DNA of 64,000 nt from AV69 sp963742315 (GTDB taxonomy: Bacteria > Verrucomicrobiota > Verrucomicrobiia > Chthoniobacterales > UBA10450). The position numbers were made by a program, and so were the translations under genes. The stretch spans positions 1-64,000 of the forward strand of contig CAVULE010000010.1 of the NCBI GenBank assembly GCA_963742315.1, read 5' to 3'. Below, one piece after another: positions 52,530 to 59,583 of the stretch (position 1 is its first letter; every line of letters begins with the position of its first letter). Under the pieces are notes generated by a model, which saw only the letters and a program-made list of their open reading frames with translations, did no database searches and was not told where the DNA came from.

Positions 52530-53663
52530 ATGCGGATCGGTCTGAACTTGGTCGCCTCTATAGCATTCGTTGCTGCAAGTTCACATTCGTGTCTGGCGAA
52601 AACCGCAGTGGCTAACGAAACCAAGCCACGCATCGAAGTCTGTTTTGTCCTTGATACCACCGCCTCGATGGGTGGCTTGATCGAGGGCGCGAAGCAAAAG
52701 ATCTGGTCAATCGCCAATGAAATGATCAGCACAAAACCAACGCCGGAATTAAAACTCGGGCTGATTGGCTACCGCGACCGCGGCGATGAATATGTTGTTA
52801 AATCATTTCAGCTCACGGACGACATCGATTCGATCTATGGTCATCTACGCGACTTCAAAGCAGAAGGCGGCGGGGACGAACCGGAAAGCGTGAACGAAGC
52901 GCTCGCTGAAGCAATCGAGAAGATGACATGGAGTCAGGACCGCAAAGTTCTGAAGATTATTTTTTTGGTGGGCGATGCGCCGCCCCACCTGGATTATGCT
53001 GATGGCCCTAAATATCCTGAGCTTTGCCGGATCGCGGCAAAAAAGGATTTAATCATCAACACCGTGCAATGCGGGAACATTGCTGAGACCACGCCGATCT
53101 GGAAGGAGATTGCGAAGTTGTCTGAAGGAAGCTATGCCGCCATTGCGCAATCGGGCGGCGTGGCGGTAATCGCGACGCCGATGGACGACGAGCTGGGGCG
53201 GTTAAATGAGAAGATCGGCGCTACGCTGATTCCATATGGCGATGCCACGTTGCAGCGCGAAGTAGCTGCGAAACAGGCTTTCGCCGAAAGCGCGCCGGCC
53301 AGTACCGCCGCCGATCGTCTGAGCTATAACGCCAGGACCGGTAAAGCAGTTCAAGGTCGCGGTGAACTTCTCGATGCGTTGGCAAAGAACGAAGTCAAAC
53401 TAGATGCCATCGACAAGAAAGATCTGCCAAAGGAATTTCAGAAACTAACGAAACAGGAGATGGAAGCTCGCATCGCCAAAACGCGTGCCGAACGAGATAG
53501 TCTGCAAAAAGAAGTCCAGGCCCTCGCAAAGAAGCGCGAGGTGTATATCCAGGCGGAAAACAAGCGGCTAGCGGAAGCTGGAAAGGGCGATGGATTCGAC
53601 GAGAAAGTGGCGGAAACGATCCACCAGCAAGCTGAACGAAAAGGGATTAACTACGCTCCGTAA
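52530..53663 (+). CDS. Secreted von Willebrand A domain protein with coiled-coil tail
   Basis: A 377-residue exported protein. ATG 52530 opens a signal peptide (MRIGLNLVASIAFVAASSHS, cleaved near CLAKT). vWA domain: IEVCFVLDTTASMGGLIEGA (MIDAS DxTxS), LKLGLIGYRDRGDEYVVKSF, GGGDEPESVNEALAEAIEKM, LKIIFLVGDAPPHLDY and CGNIAETTPIWKEIAKLSEG. The tail (EMEARIAKTRAERDSLQKEV to AENKRLAEAGKG) is a coiled coil. The frame is open further upstream, but that part is a palindromic repeat and the tail of the preceding gene. Probably transcribed with the VIT-vWA gene. A role in protein interactions at the envelope is likely; partners unknown. Confidence 0.85.
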   Translation: MRIGLNLVASIAFVAASSHSCLAKTAVANETKPRIEVCFVLDTTASMGGLIEGAKQKIWSIANEMISTKPTPELKLGLIGYRDRGDEYVVKSFQLTDDIDSIYGHLRDFKAEGGGDEPESVNEALAEAIEKMTWSQDRKVLKIIFLVGDAPPHLDYADGPKYPELCRIAAKKDLIINTVQCGNIAETTPIWKEIAKLSEGSYAAIAQSGGVAVIATPMDDELGRLNEKIGATLIPYGDATLQREVAAKQAFAESAPASTAADRLSYNARTGKAVQGRGELLDALAKNEVKLDAIDKKDLPKEFQKLTKQEMEARIAKTRAERDSLQKEVQALAKKREVYIQAENKRLAEAGKGDGFDEKVAETIHQQAERKGINYAP

Positions 53664-53717
53664 TTTCTCCCGATGGCTCGGACAAATGTGAGAAACAACG
53701 CTTGCGACGTTAAACGC

Positions 53718-53789
53718 GTTAGGGACGCCTTTCCAAGGCGTCCCTAACTTTGCTTCATTTTTGGGACGGCTCGGAGACCATCCCTAACG
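53718..53789. repeat. Paired palindromes between converging genes
   Basis: GTTAGGGACGCCTT and AAGGCGTCCCTAAC form a nearly perfect hairpin at 53,718-53,747; a second imperfect one (GGGACGGCTCGG...CCATCCCTAACG) follows. It may act as a bidirectional terminator. Confidence 0.6.
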
Positions 53790-53817
53790 ACGTCGGCGAT
53801 ATGCGACTGCAAAAAAC

Positions 53818-54936
53818 CTAGTTGCGTGACTTGGCGTGTTCGATCCCACGCCTGGTCGTGAGATAAACGGCAAAACTTCCCAGCCAGTGTCCACCTTCAT
53901 AGTGCTCGCCCGTGACTGCCGCCAGTCCGGCGCGACGATGAGCATCCGCCGTGGCCTGCAGGGCTGGACGGCGTGGATCGTCTGAGGGTAGCGCGGAAAG
54001 AATTCCTTCCAGCATCCAGGCGCGGCTTAAATTCAAACCATCAAGGTGCGCAAGTTTCGGATCGCTCGGATCGGGGGAGATCGCGACCGGCAACCAATCG
54101 GCATTGGGGGTAGTCGGAATCTGCGGCATGAATTCCTTAAGCCAGTTCGCAAATTCGTTTTGTGGAAGGACACGGCGCATTACGTCCGCTTCGCCCAGAG
54201 AGGGGGAGAGAAAATCTTCACCGGAAGGTTCGTAAGCGAGCGGACAATTTTTATCCGCCATAAAAAACTTCCTGGCCGAATCGCTAACTAGTTTGGCGAA
54301 TTCCTCATTTCCAGCGGTACGCGCATAGTCCAGCATCAGGCCGAGACCAAAAGCGGTTTGATCATGTTCCCCAATCCGGACCGGATGGGATAATTTCGGC
54401 AACCAGGTTTTCAATCGTTCCACCGCCACTTCTTCGAGCGGACGCAAGTTCGCCGACATTTCGCGGGCTTGTGGATCGTCCCATTCCCGCAATTCCGCGC
54501 ACAATTGCAGCAACCATGACAAGCCGTAGGGACGCTCGAAGCTGGCCCGACCTTTTCCGCGAAGGTAGTTGGCTTCCGTTTTCAGGTTGTCGGCGGTGAG
54601 GCTTTTCTTTAAGGCGTCACGGGCCGCGACCGCAAACGGCGCATCTGGAAAGGTGCGGACCAGCCGGACAAGCAGCCAATGTCCGTGCACGGATGAATGC
54701 CAGTCGTAGCAACCACAGAAGGCGGGCGTGAGTTTGCGCGGCGGCGCGACATCGGCATCACTGTTCAGGACGTGACTGATCTTGTTCGGATATTCTTTGT
54801 GGACGCAGGCGAGGGCGAGTTTGGCAAATCGTTCCGCTGCGGCCGCATCAAAACCATCGACCGATGGTGGCGTAGAATTTTCAGCGGCAACTGCGGCAAA
54901 CGGGACAAGCAGCAGAACAGATAAGGCAATTTTCAC
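53818..54936 (-). CDS. Secreted DUF2891 protein
   Basis: A 372-residue exported protein of the DUF2891 family. GTG 54936 follows an AAAGGG ribosome site and opens a signal peptide (MKIALSVLLLVPFAAVAAEN). The family hallmark FCGCYDWHSSVHGHWLLVRL is present, then FERPYGLSWLLQLCAELREW, IGEHDQTAFGLGLMLDYART, YEPSGEDFLSPSLGEADVMR and EHYEGGHWLGSFAVYL at the end. The conserved His, Asp, Glu and Trp in a helical-barrel-like protein suggest a carbohydrate-active fold, but no activity is known to me. Confidence 0.83.
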   Translation of the reverse strand: MKIALSVLLLVPFAAVAAENSTPPSVDGFDAAAAERFAKLALACVHKEYPNKISHVLNSDADVAPPRKLTPAFCGCYDWHSSVHGHWLLVRLVRTFPDAPFAVAARDALKKSLTADNLKTEANYLRGKGRASFERPYGLSWLLQLCAELREWDDPQAREMSANLRPLEEVAVERLKTWLPKLSHPVRIGEHDQTAFGLGLMLDYARTAGNEEFAKLVSDSARKFFMADKNCPLAYEPSGEDFLSPSLGEADVMRRVLPQNEFANWLKEFMPQIPTTPNADWLPVAISPDPSDPKLAHLDGLNLSRAWMLEGILSALPSDDPRRPALQATADAHRRAGLAAVTGEHYEGGHWLGSFAVYLTTRRGIEHAKSRN

Positions 54937-54957
54937 GTGCCCTTTATTTTACCTGGG

Positions 54958-55015
54958 GGGATGCGCTCCGTCGCGTCCCATTTATTTTTGGGACGACCCG
55001 GAGTTCGTCCCTTCA
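54958..55015. repeat. Spacer palindrome upstream of the M3 peptidase
   Basis: GGGATGCGCTCCGTCGCGTCCC and GGGACGACCCGGAGTTCGTCCC are two imperfect hairpins separated by ATTTATTTTT, in the intergenic space between divergent genes. Confidence 0.5.
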
Positions 55016-55085
55016 GAAAAACTGCAGGAATTGCGTAAAACTCATTTTCCTGGCAGCACCTACAGCCTACGTTACACGCCCGATT

Positions 55086-57272
55086 ATGCGATACCCTTAC
55101 TGTTTTGTCGTTTGCGCTCTGTCTCTTAGCGCGCACATCACGGCTATCTCTCTGCTTGCCCAAAATTCACCCGCTGAGAATTCCTCACCAATGCCCGCTG
55201 ACAATCCATTACTGGTCGAAAGCGTCCTGCCTTATCACCTTCCGCCCTTTGATAAAATCAAGGACGAGCACTTTGTGCCTGCGACCGAAGCCGGGATGCA
55301 GGAACAGCTCAAAGAAGTCGATGCTATCGCCGCAAATGCGGAGAAGCCGACTTTCGATAACACCGTCGTTGGGCTGGAGCGAACGGGACGACTGCTCGAT
55401 CGGGCGCAGCGAACTTTTTCGAACCTAAACGCGGCCGACACCAATCCGACCCGTCAGAAAATCGAGACTGAACTAGCTCCGAAATTATCGGCGCACCACG
55501 ACGCCATTCTTTTGAACAGCAAACTTTTCGCGCGCATTCAGGAGCTTTATTCCAATCGCGAAAAGCTTGGGCTCGACCCGGAATCGAGTTATTTGCTGGA
55601 GCGCTACTATAAGGATTTCGTGCGAGCGGGGGCGAAGCTATCGGATCCTGACAAGGAGAAGCTAAAGAAGATCAACGCCGAACTTGCGACGCTGCAAACC
55701 CAGTTTGAGCAGAACGTTCTCAAGGAAAAGAACGCCTCGTCGATTGTGGTTGATCGCCGGGAAGATCTGGCTGGTCTATCCGATCGCCAAATCGCGGCGG
55801 CGAGCGTTGCTGGCAAAGACGAGCACAAGGAAGGGAAGTTTGTTTTGCGGTTACAAAATACGACAGGCCAGCCAGTGCTCGGTTCGTTGCAAAACCGTGC
55901 CTTGCGCGAGCGCATCATGCAGGCCTCGCTCTCGCGTAATAGTAAGGGCGGACCGTTTGATACTCGCGAGATTGTTATCCGCACCGCACAACTGCGAGCG
56001 GAGCGCGCCAAGCTACTCGGTTACGAAAACCATGCCGCTTATCAGCTGGAAGACCAGACAGCCAAAGATATTTCAACCGTAAACAAGCTTCTAGCCGATC
56101 TGACGGTGCCGGCAGTGGCCAACGCCGGCCGCGAGGCAGCCGACATGCAGAAGATTGTCGATCAGGAAAAAGGTGGATTCCAAATCGCTCCCTGGGACTG
56201 GGATTTTTATTCCGAGAAAGTGCGCAAAGCGCGCTATCAATTCGATGAGTCGGACGTGCGACCATACTATGAGTTAAATCATGTCCTGACCGATGGCGTA
56301 TTTTTTGCTGCGGGGAAACTTTACGGCCTGACTTTCAAGGAGCGGCACGATCTTCCCGTATATCAACCCGATGTGCGGGTATGGGAAGTGTATGACGCCG
56401 ATGGTCGACCACTCGCTCTTTTTCTCGGTGATTACTACGCGCGTCCTTCCAAGCGGGGCGGGGCGTGGATGAACGCTTACGTGCAACAAAGCGGACTATT
56501 CGGAACCAAACCGGTGGTGGCCAATCATCTGAACATCCCGAAACCGCCGCCAGGCGAGCCGACCCTGCTTACTCACGATGAAGTACGGACGGCGTTTCAT
56601 GAGTTCGGGCATGCTTTACATGGAATGTTTTCCAAGGTGAAGTATCCACGATTTAGTGGAACTAGTGTGCCGCGCGATTTTGTCGAGTATCCATCACAAG
56701 TTAACGAGATGTGGGCAAGTTGGCCGGAGGTGCTGAAGAACTTCGCCAAACATTACAAGACGGGAGAGCCTATACCAGAGTCACTCTTCGACAAGGTAAT
56801 TGCGGCAGAAAAATTCAACCAAGGGTATAAGACGACTGAATACCTTGCCGCATCGCTGCTTGATCAAGCCTGGCATCAGATCAATCCATCGGAAATACCC
56901 AAGGATGCGATGGCTTTTGAAGCGGCGGCACTGCGCAAAGCCGGCGTCGATTTTTCTCCGGTGCCACCGCGATATCGCAGCCCATACTTCTCGCACGCCT
57001 TTTCTGGAGGATATTCCGCAGGGTATTACTCGTACATCTGGAGCGAAGTGCTTGATGCCGACACGGTGGAATGGATCAAAGAACATGGCGGATTAAAGCG
57101 CGAGAATGGCGATCGTTTCCGGAAAACGCTACTCAGTCGCGGTGGTTCGGCTGATGCACTGAGTTTGTTCAAGAATTTCGTGGGACGCGACCCCTACATC
57201 GAGCCGTTGCTGAAACGGCGTGGACTGGAAGGGAAGCCGGCGGCGGATGATTCCAAGTCTGCCGCTGAGTAG
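55086..57272 (+). CDS. M3-family peptidyl-dipeptidase (Dcp-like), secreted
   Basis: A 728-residue zinc metallopeptidase of the oligopeptidase A/Dcp family, with an N-terminal signal peptide (MRYPYCFVVCALSLSAHITA ISLLAQ). N-terminal helical domain: LPPFDKIKDEHFVPATEAGM, FDNTVVGLERTGRLLDRAQR. Active site: LTHDEVRTAFHEFGHALHGM (HEFGH) with FVEYPSQVNEMWASWPEVL providing the third ligand Glu. Substrate-closing loop: FSHAFSGGYSAGYYSYIWSE with the conserved H/Y/Y. It removes dipeptides from the C-terminus of peptides, here probably in the periplasm. The product ends with a Ser/Ala/Lys tail. Length matches Dcp. Confidence 0.92.
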   Translation: MRYPYCFVVCALSLSAHITAISLLAQNSPAENSSPMPADNPLLVESVLPYHLPPFDKIKDEHFVPATEAGMQEQLKEVDAIAANAEKPTFDNTVVGLERTGRLLDRAQRTFSNLNAADTNPTRQKIETELAPKLSAHHDAILLNSKLFARIQELYSNREKLGLDPESSYLLERYYKDFVRAGAKLSDPDKEKLKKINAELATLQTQFEQNVLKEKNASSIVVDRREDLAGLSDRQIAAASVAGKDEHKEGKFVLRLQNTTGQPVLGSLQNRALRERIMQASLSRNSKGGPFDTREIVIRTAQLRAERAKLLGYENHAAYQLEDQTAKDISTVNKLLADLTVPAVANAGREAADMQKIVDQEKGGFQIAPWDWDFYSEKVRKARYQFDESDVRPYYELNHVLTDGVFFAAGKLYGLTFKERHDLPVYQPDVRVWEVYDADGRPLALFLGDYYARPSKRGGAWMNAYVQQSGLFGTKPVVANHLNIPKPPPGEPTLLTHDEVRTAFHEFGHALHGMFSKVKYPRFSGTSVPRDFVEYPSQVNEMWASWPEVLKNFAKHYKTGEPIPESLFDKVIAAEKFNQGYKTTEYLAASLLDQAWHQINPSEIPKDAMAFEAAALRKAGVDFSPVPPRYRSPYFSHAFSGGYSAGYYSYIWSEVLDADTVEWIKEHGGLKRENGDRFRKTLLSRGGSADALSLFKNFVGRDPYIEPLLKRRGLEGKPAADDSKSAAE

Positions 57273-57381
57273 GCAAAGCCGTAGCATGAGCCGCGGCCAG
57301 CGACTCCAGTCAGAGCGACTTCACCGCTTGGGTTTAGCATCGGTCCGCAAACCTCCACGCGCTAACTTGTTCCGTTCGGTT

Positions 57382-57432
57382 TGTAGCCGCGTCTCTGTGA
57401 GACGCGACACGGCTCGCAGAGCCGTGGCTACA
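57382..57432. repeat. Two-hairpin TGTAGCC...GGCTACA spacer element
   Basis: The outer arms TGTAGCC and GGCTACA are exact complements and enclose two perfect hairpins, GCGTCTC-TGT-GAGACGC and CACGGCTC-GCA-GAGCCGTG. It is the cleanest copy of this element in the window. Confidence 0.75.
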
Positions 57433-57520
57433 GCATACGAGCCGAGCCGTCGACGCATTTGCCGACATTTGCTCTGGCAAAACGGGAATCTTGCCTGAGA
57501 TTGACGATCGAGTTTTAGCC

Positions 57521-59470
57521 ATGGCCGATCCTATCAGTCCATCTCCTGTTGCCCCCGAAGCGGGCCCTGCCCCCAACACGCCGCCGGCACCGGATCGCGC
57601 GGATCTTCGCCCGGAGAACATTCAAGATGCTGTTATTCGCCTGGCTGGTAATTCGCAGGACGGAATTCAAACGGCCGGCGCATTTTTGGCCCGTCTTGCC
57701 GGACGGAGCGACCAGGACGTGATGACTTACATGACTATCCCGGCCACGATTTCGGGCGGGCCATCGATCTTTCAAGTGCGCATCGGTTCGGGCGAAGTCT
57801 TGTCGGCTGGTGATGAAGCCGATTTTCTTGTCGCCTTCTATCAGCATAGTTACCAGGACCACATCGATTTTGTGCGCGAAGGCGGCGTCGTGCTTTACGA
57901 TTCGGATAACGTTGAACCGAATCTCGACGACAAGCGTTTCGTTTATGTTGGCGTGCCGATTACCGGATTAACGGTTGAGGCCCTTGGCGGGACGGCCAAG
58001 GACAAAGGCAAAAACATTTTCGTTCTCGGCCTTATCACCAAAATCTTCAGTCTCGATGTGGAGAAGCTAAAGAAAATCATCACCGAAAAATTCGCTGGCA
58101 AAGATGAAAGCATCGTCAACACCGCCTTGATGGCGTTTCAGGCCGGCTACGCTTATCCGGTCGGCAAGGTGCTCACGCATCAGTATCAATTCGAGCAAAT
58201 TCCCAAACAAGTCGGCGCTCGTGCCCAAATTACGATGGATGGAAACCAGGCGCTCGCCTACGGATTGATCGCCGCAGGGGTGCGTTACGGTGCGGGTTAT
58301 CCGATTACGCCGTGGTCTTCGGTCATGGAAACATTACGACGCGAGCTGCCGAAGTACGGAGGAATTTTCGTGCAAGCGGAAGACGAACTTGGCGCCGTTT
58401 CCATCGCGCTCGGTTTTTCTTATTCTGGATATCTGGCCGTCACGGGCAGCGCTGGGCCGGGAATTTCGCTTAAAACAGAAGCAATCGGTTGGGCGTCGAT
58501 GGCGGAGATTCCGCTCATTATTTGCAATATCCAACGCGGCGGACCCAGCACTGGATTGCCGACCAACGTTGAGCAGAGCGATCTGCATCAGGCCATTTAC
58601 GGCGGACACGGCGACAGCCCGCGTGTCGTCCTCGCGGCTGCGACGGTGGAAGATTGTTTTTACATCGCGATCGAAGCGGCCCGGATCGCGCGCAAGTACA
58701 GCACCCCGGTCTTTATTTTGAGCGATACTTCGCTGGCGACTCGGATCGAAGCGTTCGATGAACCGGATCTGTCGAAATTGATGGTCGATCCAAAACCCGA
58801 CCTCTCGCCCCGTCAGACTTTTAAGCCATACCCAGTCGACGCCATTACCCAGCATATCCCCCCCGGCACGCGGATTCTCGACGGCAAATATCCGCTTTTG
58901 TCGGGCCTCGAGCACGACGAAATGGGTCACCCCACGGGCAGTCCGAAATTGCACATGGTGATGACGGCGAAGCGTCGCAATAAGTTGCGCAAACTCGCTG
59001 AGGAAATTCCGGTTCCGGAAATTTATGGCGACAAAGAAGGCGACGTTCTCCTGATCGGCTGGGGATCGACTTATGGCCCGGTCCACGACGCGGTGAAACA
59101 AGCGCGCGATCACGGAGAAAAAGTCGGTGCGATTCATTTGCGCCACATTCATCCGTTACCCAACGGCATTGAAAACATTTTCGCGAAGTTCAAACGGATC
59201 GTGGTTGTGGAAATGAACGACCAGGGAGTTTACGGCTTCGGCCAGCTCGCCATCATTTTGCGGGCGCGCTACTGCGAACCGAAGGTCGAAAGCTTTACCA
59301 AAACCGACGGCCTTACTTTTCGCGTCAAAGAAATTCTGGACGGCGTTTTCAAAGGCCGCTCCTTTGCGGCCAGAAAAATTCCGCGCGACGGCACGGCCAC
59401 CATTCATGCCGACACTGCACCCGAGAATGTGAAATCGGTCAGAGAAGTCGTGCCGCAGGGAGTGGGATAA
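57521..59470 (+). CDS. 2-oxoacid:acceptor oxidoreductase, fused gamma-alpha subunit (KorA-like)
   Basis: A 649-residue subunit of a thiamine-dependent 2-oxoacid:ferredoxin oxidoreductase. Residues about 40-210 are the gamma domain (DAVIRLAGNSQDGIQTAGAF, IPATISGGPSIFQVRIGS). From about 235 comes the alpha (pyrimidine-binding) domain: GNQALAYGLIAAGVRYGAGY then PITPWSSVMETLRRELPKYG, AEDELGAVSIALGFSYSGYL and GPGISLKTEAIGWASMAEIP, then the C-terminal transketolase-like domain (DVLLIGWGSTYGPVHDAVKQ). Start ATG 57521 (MADPISP). The partner beta subunit (KorB, TPP-binding) normally lies directly downstream, but here gcvP follows on the other strand, so the partner must be elsewhere. Confidence 0.9.
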   Translation: MADPISPSPVAPEAGPAPNTPPAPDRADLRPENIQDAVIRLAGNSQDGIQTAGAFLARLAGRSDQDVMTYMTIPATISGGPSIFQVRIGSGEVLSAGDEADFLVAFYQHSYQDHIDFVREGGVVLYDSDNVEPNLDDKRFVYVGVPITGLTVEALGGTAKDKGKNIFVLGLITKIFSLDVEKLKKIITEKFAGKDESIVNTALMAFQAGYAYPVGKVLTHQYQFEQIPKQVGARAQITMDGNQALAYGLIAAGVRYGAGYPITPWSSVMETLRRELPKYGGIFVQAEDELGAVSIALGFSYSGYLAVTGSAGPGISLKTEAIGWASMAEIPLIICNIQRGGPSTGLPTNVEQSDLHQAIYGGHGDSPRVVLAAATVEDCFYIAIEAARIARKYSTPVFILSDTSLATRIEAFDEPDLSKLMVDPKPDLSPRQTFKPYPVDAITQHIPPGTRILDGKYPLLSGLEHDEMGHPTGSPKLHMVMTAKRRNKLRKLAEEIPVPEIYGDKEGDVLLIGWGSTYGPVHDAVKQARDHGEKVGAIHLRHIHPLPNGIENIFAKFKRIVVVEMNDQGVYGFGQLAIILRARYCEPKVESFTKTDGLTFRVKEILDGVFKGRSFAARKIPRDGTATIHADTAPENVKSVREVVPQGVG

Positions 59471-59583
59471 GCGTCCGCCATTCGGTTAGCAGCCGAATTG
59501 GACAGGCTAGCGGCCTGCGCTCCCCGGCTAGAACTGAGCCCGATTACCGCCTGTCATTCCGGGCAGAGGCGAAGAATTTAGCT

